64,000 bases of DNA. Source: Elymus sibiricus (Eukaryota > Streptophyta > Magnoliopsida > Poales > Poaceae). The translations under genes were made by a program, and so were the position numbers. The stretch covers positions 394,773,886 through 394,837,885 of the forward strand of contig CM077666.1 of NCBI GenBank assembly GCA_039707655.1, written 5' to 3'. Position 1 is the first letter of the stretch; each line of letters starts with the position of its first letter. Of the stretch, positions 30,978-41,921 are shown piece after piece. Under the pieces are notes generated by a model, which did not search any database, had not been told where the DNA came from, and saw only the letters and a list, made by a program, of their open reading frames with translations.

Positions 30978-31500
30978 GAGGTCCTGCCACGCCGCCGAAG
31001 CAGCAGAGTGGTCCGGCCGCACCGCGGAAGCGGCACAGATGTCCTGCCGTGCTGCGGAAGCAGCAGAGAGGTCCTGCCGCGTCGCGGTGGCCTGGATGGA
31101 TCTATCGCGGGCACTCGAGGGCTCTCACAGGCGCATGCGCGCTATGCTCAATAAGCTGATGGACGATGACATCCCCCGCTGGGTGAAGCTGCAGGAAGAG
31201 AGCAATGCCGCGTTGGATAAGTCCACCGGCGTCATCCGGGGACTACGGGGTGACAAGGTGAGGCTCCGAACCGAGCGCGACCTGCTGAGGGCGAAGATCG
31301 CTGGCAGGGCGAAGCAGCATGAGGAGACAACTGCCGTGTTGGAGAAGATGGCTGTCATGGTCAGGAAACTTATGGACGAGAATGCTAATCTCTGCATCGA
31401 GCGTGACATGCTACTCGAGGAATCCGTGGATGCTCGCAAGCGACGGATTGAGGACGTGAAGGAGATCAAGGTGGACGAAATGACGAAGATGGCGTAGTAG
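30978..31500 (+). CDS. CACTA-2 gene 1, C-terminal part (coiled coil)
   Basis: After the duplicated GCATT the frame of 7422-7573 resumes exactly. Four more 10-residue repeats follow (LRSCHAAEAA, EWSGRTAEAA, QMSCRAAEAA, ERSCRVAVAW), encoded by 30-bp DNA units. Then come MLNKLMDDDIPRWVKLQEES and a long charged coiled coil (VRLRTERDLLRAKIAG, HEETTAVLEKMAVM, LCIERDMLLEESVDARKRR) to TAG. The whole gene would be about 225 codons without the insertion. The product is unrecognised. Coiled-coil proteins of this kind could be a CACTA accessory protein, but there is no domain to prove it. Confidence 0.55.
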
Positions 31501-32100
31501 ATCGAGGTGAAGTAGAGAGTAGCGACCCAGATCATTGTCTGTGTCTTCCTTCTTTTGCCCTTGTGTCTTTCAGGCGTTGCCGCATGTGGCATCTTTAATT
31601 ATCTTCCTGAATATGTAATACAATTATTATTATCCATTGCCATCGTCTTCATATATATCAGTCTTGCTAAGTCTCAGTCGATGCTATGTTCGTGAGATCT
31701 TACATCAAGATCCGTGCAAAATTTTCTTTTCAAATTTTCTTTTCTCTCCCTTAAATCTCAGTCGACTGAGGCCTAGTCACCCCATTAAAACTGGGGCTCA
31801 GGCACCATTAATGGAGAAGTTGGGAGCGAGGTGGGTGGCGGATGGAGGTCAAAGGGCTCGCCTCCTGGTGAGCCTGCGTAGTGGTCTGCTCCACGCCTCC
31901 CGTCTACTCAAATAGCTACCCCGCACATCGCCTCCTAGCCAATAAAAATGGGGATGTGTGGCAGCACATAAATGGTTAGTACAACGCCCATGGTTTGAAT
32001 AGCACTTGTGTTTCCGATGGTAACGTGGTAGCTCTTTGTTCCAAAATGACTTTGTTGGTTGTTAATCTGTGCGCCTTCAAAAAATCAGACAATTTTTTTA
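31501..32100. other. CACTA-2 interior without a gene
   Basis: 3' flank of gene 1 and unique sequence. I see no ORF with support, no repeat and no RNA gene here. Confidence 0.6.
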
Positions 32101-33440
32101 CCACAACATGTTGGTGCCATGTCAAGGCAAAATGCCAAGTTTCATGATTTTCAGGCAAGTTTTGGATTTACAGGAATTTAAAAACCAAGTTTGTCAATGT
32201 TTTCGGCCGAGCTACGATGCTCAGATGTTTGAAATTCATTCCCATTTCTTGCATGGGACCTAAACATTCACCCAAGGACACATATACGATTTTTCAACCC
32301 ATTTTGGTGCACTGGAGCATGTGCTTGTAGTTCAAATTTGAATTATGCACATTAAATGCATAGAAAACTCAATTGATGTATAAAAAATGCCAAACGAACC
32401 TGGAATAATTCCAAATTTTAGCATGACACTCCTATTGGTCTTTGTTGCCTCTGTAAAAAAAATCAAGGCAGGAAGAGGCTGTGTATGTTGTTTCACCCAC
32501 AAAGGTGACACATCCCCCCCTATCGGAACCATGAGCCTTCTTGAGAGAAGCTCCGATTTGTAAGAAGCTTATACCAAAACTTGTCCCAAATCGAACAAAA
32601 AATTTACCACAACATGTTGGTGCCATGTCAAGACACCATGCTAAGTTCCATGATTTTTAGGCAATTTTTGGATTTACAAGAATTTAAAAACCAAGTTTCT
32701 CAATGTTTTCGGCCAAGCCATGACGCCCATATGTTTGAAATTCCTTCCCATTTCTTGTATGGGACCTAAACATTCACCCAAGGACACATCTACGATTTTT
32801 CAACCCATTTTGGTGCACTGGAGCATGTGCATGTAGTTCAAATTTGAATTATGCACATTAAATGCCTAGAAACTCAATAAATGTATAAAAAAGGCCAAAC
32901 GAACCTGGAATAATTCCAAATTTTAGCACGACACTCCTATTGGTCTTTGTTGCCTCTATAAAAAAATCAAGGCAGGAAGAGGCAGCGTATGTCGTTTCGC
33001 CCACAAAGGTGACACATCCCCTATCGGAACCATGAGCCTTCTTGAGAGAAGCTCCGGTTTGTAAGAAGCTTATACCAAAACTTGTCTCAAATCGAACAAA
33101 ATTTTACCATAGCGTGTTGGTACCATATCAAGACACCATGCCAAGTTCCATGATTTTTAGGTAATTTTTGGATTTACTGGAATTTAAAACCCAAGTTTCT
33201 CAATGTTTTCGGCCAAGCCACGATGCCCAGATGTTTGAAATTAACTCCCATTTCTTGTATGGGACCTAAACATTCAACCAAGGACGCATATACGATTTTT
33301 CAACCCATTTTAGTGCACTGGAGCATGTGCCTGTAGTTCAAATTTGAATTATGCACATTAAATGCCTAGAAAACTCAATTAATGTATAAAAATGCCAAAC
33401 GAACCCAGAATAATTCCAAATTTTAGCACGACACTCCTAT
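32101..33440. repeat. Tandem repeat of about 505 bp, 2.7 copies
   Basis: Units start at 32101, 32607 and 33107 (CCACAACATGTTGGTGCC or CCATAGCGTGTTGGTACC). All share GTTTTCGGCC, GGGACCTAAACATTCA, TTGGTGCACTGGAGCATGTG and GAATAATTCCAAATTTTAGC. The third unit ends at about 33440 where AGTTGCATGTTCACTGC starts. Open frames inside are repeat by-products. This array separates the two genes of CACTA-2. Confidence 0.85.
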
Positions 33441-34689
33441 AGTTGCATGTTCACTGCAGATAAATGTTCTAGCAATTCAAACAGCGACATTTCCTGCCGT
33501 AACCCCATTTTGTCTTTCAAATCAAAATGAAAAAATTGATTACACCACAAACAGTTTGTTAGCAACAATCGTGTGCGATGCAGTATAAAATATCTTGGGG
33601 CTCCCTCATGTATGGCTTACGCAGGAAGGTTCGTTGGCTACAGTCCACCGGCCGCGCGTTAACCACACTTGCGCGCCAGTTTTTCACTGCACCGTTCAGA
33701 AAATTTTGGCAACCGCGGAAATATCTAGGTCCTCGCCCCCTCCCCCCCACCAAAAGCCACATTTCCACTGTTTCCTCCTTCCTTTCCAAGTTCAAACCTT
33801 CACTGCTTGCTTTGAGGCGGCGCTCCTTCCCGCTGCGCGGCCTTGTCCATATAGTCAGGTAATCCACACCCCACCCCCATCCTCCTCCTCCTTCTCCATC
33901 CCACAAGCCTCGACCGTCGGCACGACATCTTCCACCCAAATCACTGCCCCATCCTCCAAATAAGCGCCGCCCATAGCCATGGTTCACGCATTATAGCCAG
34001 GAGCTCAAGGAGCATCTGGCACCGGTGAAAAAAATCACGGCCGCACGCCCGGATGAGGTCGCGATGGCTGCCATGCGTGCCGACCGCCAGATCTTGGAGG
34101 AGTACCTCGCTGTCGAGGCCACCATCGACCCCTCGTGAATTCTAAAGGCCGCCTCCGGTGCTTTAGACGACAGTTTGTGGTGTTTTCTAAAGGCCGCCTT
34201 CGGTGCCTTCTAGTGAATTGTCCTCTGTTATGTTAATATGCAATCTGATCTTCTGAAATGTGATGTTCAGTTAATAGTTTGGTTCATTTGTTATGATGTT
34301 CAGTTAACTATTTGGTTCAATTCTGAAATGTGATTTTCAATTCCTGTGGGTACAATTTTTTTATTGTTATGCATGTGAGTAATAAATCCGAATTTGGATG
34401 TACTCTATACATGAGAAACATACACAAATGCTATATTTCCTAGTAGTTCTTAAGCACGCTAGGCTTGGTTAAGTGTATGATCTTCTAGTATATGTTCTAT
34501 TCTGCAATGTGGTTCTCAGTTAACTGCTTGCTTCATTTGTTGTGGTGTCCAGTTAACTTTTTGGTACAATTCTGCAGTGTAATGTTCATTTATTGTGGGT
34601 ACAAGTTTTCATTAATATATTCTACTGATAGTATGTCAACTCTCACTTAAACTGATCAATATCTGCCTTATATGTGTTGCAGGGAAACA
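33441..34689 (+). other. Upstream region of the B3-like gene, possible 5' exon
   Basis: A CT-rich leader-like stretch (33740-33960), with a GT donor-like site at about 33857, precedes a short frame at 33982-34138 (HYSQELKEHLAPVKK, then DRQILEEYLAVEATIDPS and a stop). That frame has no in-frame ATG at its start, so it may be part of an older exon. Positions 34140-34680 resemble intron sequence, ending in TGTGTTGCAG just before the first coding exon. Confidence 0.35.
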
Positions 34690-35334
34690 ATGGGAAGCAC
34701 TGAGGTTTACCATCGAGGTTTGCACATGCATGGTCCTTTGGCTAATAGCACATTATTGTGCATTTGCAGGAACCATTCTAATATTTAGGTTTTTAACAAT
34801 TTGGTCTTGCACATGTAGGTCCTGCTGTCAGAGGTTTAGACCCACTGTTCGATCCATTTTGCATATGGGGAAATGAGATGGACATGAATATCAGTCAAGT
34901 CAAGAAACTCAGAAAGATTGTTAGGATAAAGAAACTAGCGTTGAATAACAACAAGATCTTTGTTTGCACAATGAAGAAGACATCTGTCAACTATAGGATG
35001 GTACTAACTCTTTTATCTTATGTTTTTCCTATGCGCCATTTCAAAATTTAGAACAGATATTTATGCATATCTTTGTTTTTAGTCCTTTCCAAAGCAGTTC
35101 ACCGATGATTACCTCTCAAACCACCTCCATGGTCAAGAGGCGAGGAAGGTACTCATTCAACACCCACGGTACAATATTGAAGTCTCCCTCAAGAGGACGA
35201 AGGTTGGGCGGGCAATCATCCGCAGCCACTGGTGTAAAGTCTCAAGGACATTCAACATCATTGAAGGCTCAATATTCGCCTTCAGATTTAGCAATTTTCC
35301 AGATGAGATTCATCTCTCTATATATCATATATGA
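34690..35334 (+). CDS. CACTA-2 gene 2, B3-like DNA-binding protein (three exons, 153 aa)
   Basis: Exons 34690-34717, 34819-35000 and 35083-35334 join in one frame. Donors GT at 34718 and 35001, and acceptors TAG at 34816-34818 and TTTTTAG ending 35082, fit plant splicing. The protein starts MGSTEVYHRGPAVRG. Exon 2 gives a basic segment (MNISQVKKLRKIVRIKKLAL). Exon 3 reads SFPKQFTDDYLSNHL, RYNIEVSLKRTK, SHWCKVSRTFNI and EGSIFAFRF, the succession of strands of a plant B3 DNA-binding domain (entry strand, W-x-V-like core, G-W/H-W helix, EGD-F exit). B3 proteins are plant-specific transcription factors. The match is by eye and should be confirmed with a profile. The gene lies inside the transposon, with no known role there. 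Confidence 0.55.
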
Positions 35335-36031
35335 TGCCACTTTCCAAAGGTTTTAGATGTTGCATGTGAAACTCCGTGCTGTTGTGTAATTGCGTAGCTA
35401 GCTATATGCCTATATGGTGTAACTGAGTGCTGAAGCTATGTGATGTTGTACTCTGATGTAATTCAGCTATGAAATCCTGGTTGCTGTAATACGGTTATGA
35501 AACATATGGTGTGTTTGATATGAAATGTCAATTTGATTACTAAATGCATTATCAATAATAGGCCAATTAGCCTGCTTATTGGGTTTTGAATTGTAGATGG
35601 TTTCTCAGACAACACCGTGGGTGATGACCTCAAACAACGCACACAGTTTCTAGAAAGTAGCCGTGTTGGATCAATGAATAATCACACACGCCTTCCGCCT
35701 GACAAATGTTTGCGTTAGGCCACCTTGCCCAAACATTTCCACATAAAAATTGTGTGTGATGTACATATGAATGGAAACATTTTTCTGAGATTCACTGTGT
35801 GGGATGAACATACGAACAGAAATGATTGGGCCAGTATAATTGTCTATGATGGCTCGCGCACACGAGCTCTTTTTGCCCCGCGTGTGTGACCGGAGGCCCT
35901 ATCGCCGACGGTTTCTGGGTCGTTTGGGAAGGACCCCCCCCCCTATCGCACACACAGGCAAGGCGACGGTTTAAAACTCCGTCGCGAAAAGGGGTTAAAA
36001 ACCGTTTGTATAGCAGCTCGCTGTACCAGTG
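35335..36031. repeat. Right subterminal region of CACTA-2
   Basis: A 3' untranslated-like stretch runs to about 35570, then subterminal words (TGTGTGATG, CACACG, AAACATTT, GCGACGGTTT, AAAACCGTTTG) in both orientations up to the CAGTG end at 36031. It also includes a C-run at about 35936-35944. No gene. Confidence 0.65.
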
Positions 36032-36097
36032 CCCTCATGCATCTCAATGGCTTGAGGGCACTTAATCACCTCCGGTAGGTACGGGTTGATGACCTTC
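36032..36097 (-). CDS. Athila-B third ORF, internal piece
   Basis: On the minus strand this codes VINPYLPEVIKCPQAIEMHE, in frame with the piece at 6093-6501 once CACTA-2 and one CCC duplication are removed, and with the piece at 41886-41921 once Athila-C and one CCTTC are removed. Confidence 0.65.
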
Positions 36098-37456
36098 TAA
36101 TACGTCTCCAACGTATCTATAATTTTTTATTGTTCCATGCTATTATAGTATCAATCTTGGAAGTTTTTATATGCAATTATATGCAATTATATATCATTTT
36201 TTGGGACTAAACTATTAACCTAGTGCCCAGTGCCAGTTGCTGTTTTCTGCTTGTTTTTGGCTTCTCAGAGAATCAGTACCAAACTAAGTCCAAATGCCAC
36301 AAAACTTTTTGGAGATTTTTTCTGGACAAAAGAGGCCCTGGAGACTTGGAGAGAAGGCCAGAAGGTTCACGAAGCCTCCACAAGGCAACAGGGCGCGGCC
36401 CCAGGGGGCGCGCCCTGATGCCTTGTGGGGCCCTCGTGGCTCTGTTTGACCTAATTCCACTCCTATAAATTCACAAATATTCAGAAACCATCAGAGAGCC
36501 AGAAGATAAAACCTTTCCGCCGCCGCAAGCCTCTGTTCTTCCGCGATCCCATCTGGAGGCCTTTTCTGGTACTCTGCCGGAGGGGGAATCGATCACGGAG
36601 GGCTTCTACATCAACCTTGCTGCCCTTCCGATGATGTGTGAGTAGTTTACCACAGACCTACGGGTCCATAGCTAGTAGCTAGATGGCTTCTTCTCTCTCT
36701 TTGATCTTCAATACCATGTTCTCCTTGATGTTCTTGGAGTTCTATCCGATTGAATCTTCTTTTGCGGTGTGTTTGTTGGGATCTGATGAATTATGAGTTT
36801 ATGATCAGATTATTCATGAGAAATATTTGAGTCTTCTCTGAACTCTTTTATGCATGATTAAATATAGCTTTGTATTTCTCTCCGATCCATCGTTTTGGTT
36901 TGGCCAACTAGATTGGTTTATCTTGCAATGGGAGAGGTGCTTTGTGATGGGTTCAATCTTGCAGTGCTCAATCCCAATGACAGAAGGGGACATGACATGT
37001 ATTTGTATTGTTGCCATTAAGGATAAGAAGATGGGGTTTATTCATATTGCTTGAATTTGCTTCTCTACATCATGTCATCTTGCTTAAGGCGTTACTCTGT
37101 TTTTATTAACTTAATACTCTAGATGCATGCTGGATAGCGGTCGATGAGTGGAGTAATAGTAGTAGATGCAGGCAGGAGTCGGTCTACTTGTCTCGGCGTG
37201 ATGCCTATATACATGATCATTGCCATGAATCCGTCATAATTATTTGCTTTTCTATCAATTGCCCAACAGTAATTTGTTTACCCACCGTATGTTTCTGTGC
37301 TCGAGAGAGAAGCCTCTAGTGAAAACTATGGCCCCCGGGTCGATCTTGATCATATAAAAAACATAAAAATACCTTGCTACAATTTATTTACCTTTATTTA
37401 GTTTAGTAATTTACTTTATCAATTTATCTCTATCAGACTTAATCCTTGCAAGTAAC
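36098..37456 (+). mobile_element. Athila-C 5' LTR, truncated
   Basis: Matches 40334-41679. Palindrome at about 36378-36430, TATA box TATAAAT at 36464-36470. The last 200 bp and the primer site are deleted, and the junction leads directly into 3' internal sequence. Confidence 0.85.
36464..36470 (+). promoter_or_regulatory. TATA box of Athila-C LTR
   Basis: CTCCTATAAATTCAC, about 35 bp after the palindrome. Same box in the 3' LTR at 40689-40695. Confidence 0.6.
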
Positions 37457-40333
37457 ACACCTTTTTGAGAGGGACACACATTGTTCATGATTTGTTAGAA
37501 TACTCCATGTGCTTCACTTATATCTTTTGAGCTAGGCAGTTGCTCTAGTGCTTCACTTATATCTTTTAGAGCACGGCGGTGGTTATATTTTAAAGAAATA
37601 GTTGCACTCTCATGCTTCACTTATATCTTTTTGAGAGTCTCATGATAGCAATGGTAATATGCACGGGTTATGTCGTGGGTACAACCATCTATGGGGCCAT
37701 CTAGCCCCTTTGTGGTTCGGAAAGGGGAATCGACGTGCACAAAGAGCAGAATCAATGGATGGCGCAAGGGATTTTACCTAGGTTCGGGCCGCTGAGAAGT
37801 GTAAAACCCTACTCCTGCTTTGGTGTATTGGATGTGTGAAAGCACAGGTACAAGGAGCGCTTCTCCCGGCAAGGCGCGGAGAGAGAGCAGCTACGCATGT
37901 GGGACGTGCTAATGTTTGAAAAAGGGTTCCGATCCCTCTAACTGTTGCCTTGGCCCTCCTTTTATAGCACAAGGGGTTACCATAGTGGCAAAACAGTAAT
38001 TACGCAGTGATTGGATAGCAAACAGTGCTATCATACCTAACTCTGCCAGTTTAGGATAAAGGCATTAAATGCACCGTCAGGTGTCATGTGGAGAGGCAGC
38101 CCCGGCAAGGTTCCTGCACCGCTCACCCAGCTACCTCGTATTATCCTGACATGCCTCCTAGACGGGTGTCATTAAAGGCAAATCTTCTCCCTGCATGCTG
38201 ACACGTGCCCGACAAACCCCACCAACCAGCCTGCGTGGTCGACACCTCACTGATTAGTGACTAGCTGCCCGATGAGGTGGAGCGCTGACGTGCTGGCGGA
38301 AGCTTGCCGGTACGGAGCTTGCCGGGCCTTCATGTTGCCAGTTCGGAGCTTGCCGGCAAGGAATGTCTTCGTCTTCATTACTAGTTGAGTGTTTGTCAAT
38401 GCTTTGTTTTGAGCCTCTCTCCAGCAGCTTCAGCGATTGGGTCTTGGACCTGGTTATTTGGTGACCCCCGGCAAGCCCTGGCCGGCAAGGAGGCTACTAC
38501 CGTCTGTGCATAAGTCAGGGTATAAAATACCCATGTTTTATACACTGATAGGTTATGAATTTGGTCCTGATATGATCGGTATTCAAGAGGGATATAATAA
38601 AAACTTTCATGTAGATCACTGAATATGATAAGTTTGATTCCTTGCAATAGTTTTGTGATATTAAGATGGTAATATGGGGGAGGTATTAGTAGATAATTGT
38701 GGTTTAGTAAGAATAATTGTGTTAAGGTTTGTGAGTCCCAAAGCATGCACGTATGATCTGTCGTTATGCTAAGAAGTTGGAGCATGATTTATTATTGATT
38801 GTCTACCTTATGAGTGGCGGTCGGGGACGAGCGATGGACCTTGTCCTACCAATCTATCCCTCTAGGGGCATGCGTAGTAGTACTTTGCTTCGAGGGCTAA
38901 TAAACTTTCATAATAAGTATGTGAGTTCTTTATGACTAATGTGAGTCCATGGATTATATGCACTCTCACCCTTCCGCAATTTGCTAGCCTCTTCGGTACC
39001 GTGCATTGCCCTTTCTCACATCAAGAGTTGGTGCAAACTTCGCCGGTGCATCCAAACCCCATGATATGATACGCTCTATCACACATAAGCCTCTTTATAT
39101 CTTCCTCAAAACAGCCACCATACCTACCTATCATGGCATTTCCATAGCCATTCCGAGATATATTGCCATGCAACTTCCACCGTTCCGTTTTTATGACACA
39201 CATCATCATTATCATACTGCTTTGCATGATCATATAGCTGACATAGTATTTGTGGCTCAGCCACCGTTCATCATTTTTATACATGTCACGCTAGCATCAT
39301 TGCACATCCTGGTACACTGCCAGAGGCATTCATATAGAGTCATATTTTTGTTCTAGTATCGAGTTGTAATATTGAGTTGTAAGTAAATAGAGGTGTGATG
39401 ATCATCATTATTAGAGCATTGTCCCAGTGAGGAAAGAATGGTGGAGGCTAATGAGTCCTCGAAAAAGTGGGGATGAGGTCCATGAGACTGTTCTAAAAAA
39501 AAGAGGCAAAAAAGAGCCATGAAAAAAAATGAGAGAAAAAGAGAGAAGGGGCGATGTTACTATCCTTTTCCACACATGTGCTTCAGAGTAGCACCATGTT
39601 TTTCATATAGAGAGTCTCCTATTTTGTCACTTTCATATACTAGTGGGAATTTGTCATTATAGAACTTGGCTTGTATATTCCGATGACGGGCTTCCTCAAA
39701 TGCCCGAGGTCTTCATGAGCAAGCAAGTTGGATGCACACCCACTTAGTTTTCATGTTGAGCTTTCATACACTTATAGCTCTTAGTGCATCCGTTGCATGG
39801 CAATCCCTACTCCTCGCATTGACATCAATTGATGGGCATCTGCATAGCCCATTGATTAGCCTCGTTGATGTGAGACTATCTTCTTATTTTTGACTTCTCT
39901 TATTTATCCCTACCACCACACTCTATTCCACCCATAGTGCTATATACATGGCTTGTGCTCATGTATTGAGTGGGAGTTGAAAAAGCTGAAGCGCGTTGAA
40001 AAGTATGAACCAATTGCTCGGCTTGTCATCGGGGTAGTGCATGATAAATACTTTGTGTGAAGAAGACGGAGCATGACAGGATTGTATGATTTTGTAGGGA
40101 TAACGTTCTTTAGCATTTTTATTTTGAAAGACATGATTGTTTATTAGTATGCCTGAGTATTGATGTCTTTATATCAAATTATAGACTATTGCTCTGAATC
40201 ATTCGGATCTTATTATTCATACCGTAAGAGAAAGATTACATGATGAAACATGATAGGTAGCATTCCACATCAAAAATTCTGTTTTTATCATTTACCTACT
40301 TGAGGACGAGCGGGAATTAAGCTTGGGGATGCT
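37457..40333 (+). other. Athila-C residual interior (3' non-coding region)
   Basis: 37457-37670 carries repeats of the phrase CTTCACTTATATCTTTT, also found in reverse complement around 49095-49165 in Athila-D. 38551-40333 is AT-rich with no supported ORF, and ends in the polypurine tract GAATTAAGCTTGGGGATGCT (40315-40333). Short open frames at 39006-39356 show no domain. Gag and pol are absent. Confidence 0.7.
37671..38550 (-). mobile_element. Solo LTR G (880 bp)
   Basis: Bounded by GGTTA duplications (37666-37670 and 38551-38555). On the minus strand it carries a TATA box (CTATAAAAGG, about 37966-37975) and a U5-like end CCACGACA. Its 5' end on that strand reads TATCAGTG where TG is expected, implying a C-to-T change of the complement. 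No internal domain, so it is the product of LTR-LTR recombination. The repeated words GCTTGCCGG and CCCGGCAAG occur at 38290-38490. Confidence 0.75.
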
Positions 40334-41880
40334 TGATACGTCTCCAACGTATCTATAATTTTTGATTGTTCCATGCTATTATAGTATCAATCTTGGATGT
40401 TTTTATATGCAATTATATATCATTTTTTGGGACTAACCTATTAACCTAGTGCACAGTGCCATTGCTGTTTTCTGTTTGTTTTTGGCTTTTCAAAGAATCA
40501 ATACCAAATGAAGTTCAAATCCCACGAAACTTTTTGGAGATTTTTTCTGGAGAAAAGAGGCCCTGGAGACTTGGAGAGGAGGTCAAAAGGTTCACGAAGC
40601 CTCCACAAGGCAATAGGGCGCGGCCTCAGGGGGTGCGCCCTGATGCCTTGTGGGGCCCTCGTGGCTTCGTTTGACCTAATTCCACTCCTATAAATTCACA
40701 AATATTCAGAAACCATCAGAGAGCCAGAAGAGAAAACCTTTCCACCGCCGCAAGCCTCTGCTCTTCCGTGATCCCATCTGGAGGCCCTTTCTGGTACTCT
40801 ACCGGAGGGGGAAACGATCACGAAGGGCTTCTACATCAACCATGCTACCCTTCTGATGATGCCTGAGTAGTTTACCACAGACCTTCGGGTCCATAGTTAG
40901 TAGCTAGATGGCTTCTTCTCTCTTTTTGATCTTCAATACAATGTTCTCCTCGATGTTCTTGGAGTTCTATCCGATGTAATCACTTTTTGCGGTGTGTTTG
41001 TTGGGATCTGATGAATTGTGAGTTTATGATCAGATTATCCATGAATATTATTTGAGTTTTCTCTGAACTTTTTTATGCATGATTATTATAGCTTTGTATT
41101 TCTCTCCGATCTATCGATTTGGTTTGGCCAACTAGATTGGTTTATCTTGCAATGGGAGAGGTGCTTTGTGATGGGTTCAATCTTGCGGTGCTCAATCCCA
41201 GAGATAGAAGGGGACATGACACGTATTTGTATTGTTGCCATTAAGGATAAAAATATGGGGTTTATTCATATTGCTTGAATTTGCTTCTCTACATCATGTC
41301 ATCTTGCTTAAGGCGTTACTCTGTTTTTGTTAACTTAATACTCTAGATGCATGCTGGATAGCGGTCGATGAGTGGAGTAATAGTAGTAGATGCAGGCAGG
41401 AGTCAGTCTACTTGTCTCGGACGTGATGCCTATATACATGATCATTTCCATGAATCCGTCATAATTATTTCTTTTCTATCAATTGCCCAACAGTAATTTG
41501 TTTACCCACCGTATGTTTCTGTGCTCGAGAGAGAAGCCTCTAGTGAAAACTATGGCCCCGGGTCTATCTTCATGATATAAAAAATATAAAAATACCTTGC
41601 TGCAATTTATTTACCTTTATTTAGTTTATTAATTTACTTTATCAATTTATCTCTATCAGACTTAATCCTTGCAAGTAACCGCTAAGAGGATTGACAACCC
41701 TCTTATTCGTGTTGGGTGCAAGTGTTTGCTTTTGTGTGTGTAGGTGCTATTCACTGGATCTTGCTTGGTTCTCCTACTGGATTGATAACCTTGGTTCTTA
41801 ACTGAGGGAAATACTTATCTCTACTATACTGCATCATCCTCTCCTCTTCGGGGAAATACCAACGCAGTCTACAAGTAGCA
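40334..41880 (+). mobile_element. Athila-C 3' LTR (1547 bp)
   Basis: Complete LTR, TGATACGTCTCC to AGTAGCA, with a GC-rich palindrome at about 40602-40660 and a TATA box at 40689-40695. No genes. Confidence 0.85.
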
Positions 41881-41921
41881 CCTTCTCGTAGAACTTGTCC
41901 TTGGACGAGCTTGGAGGCGCC
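41881..41921 (-). CDS. Athila-B third ORF, near-N-terminal piece
   Basis: On the minus strand codes PPSSSKDKFYEK, in frame with the pieces on either side once Athila-C and Athila-D are removed. The GCGCC at 41917-41921 is the left target duplication of Athila-D. Confidence 0.6.

Larger units (their letters stand above)
6505..36031 (+). mobile_element. CACTA-2, DNA transposon carrying two genes, interrupted by Tekay-F
   Basis: The right end is CTGTACCAGTG at 36021-36031, reading CACTGGTACAG outward. The left end lies in a run of 13 C (6500-6512, counting the C of CAC) followed by TACTACTGTAGG. If a 3-bp CCC duplication (6502-6504 and 36032-36034) is removed, the Athila-B third ORF reads straight through the site, which supports these borders. 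Both ends carry repeated words like AAACTGTTTGCGAT and AAACCGTCGC. Without the nested Tekay-F insertion it would be about 6.1 kb. It has a repeat-plus-coiled-coil gene and a B3-like gene, both plus strand, and no transposase that I can find, so it is probably non-autonomous. Assignment to CACTA rests on the CACTG end, 3-bp duplication and subterminal repeats. The left terminus is atypical. Confidence 0.6.
36098..41880 (+). mobile_element. Athila-C, deletion derivative of an Athila-type element
   Basis: Flanked by CCTTC (36093-36097 and 41881-41885). The 3' LTR 40334-41880 begins TGATACGTCTCC and ends CTACAAGTAGCA. The 5' LTR (36098-37456) begins TAATACGTCTCC and breaks off at CTTGCAAGTAAC, about 200 bp before its proper end. 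The interior has lost primer site, gag and pol. What remains (37457-40333, minus solo LTR G) is 3' non-coding sequence of the element and the polypurine tract. Confidence 0.85.

Noticed and set aside
31125..31592. 155-codon minus-strand frame
   Set aside because: Antisense shadow of the coiled-coil part of CACTA-2 gene 1; Ser-rich as expected of the complement of Glu/Lys codons.
33595..33963. 122-codon plus-strand frame before the B3-like gene
   Set aside because: Composition is typical of a CT-rich 5' leader, there is no domain, and a competing frame overlaps it. Treated as upstream or untranslated sequence.
36223..36468. Short frames in the Athila-C LTRs (also 40456-40693) that look conserved
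   Set aside because: The similarity is explained by the LTRs being copies of each other. The frames cross the palindrome and TATA region.
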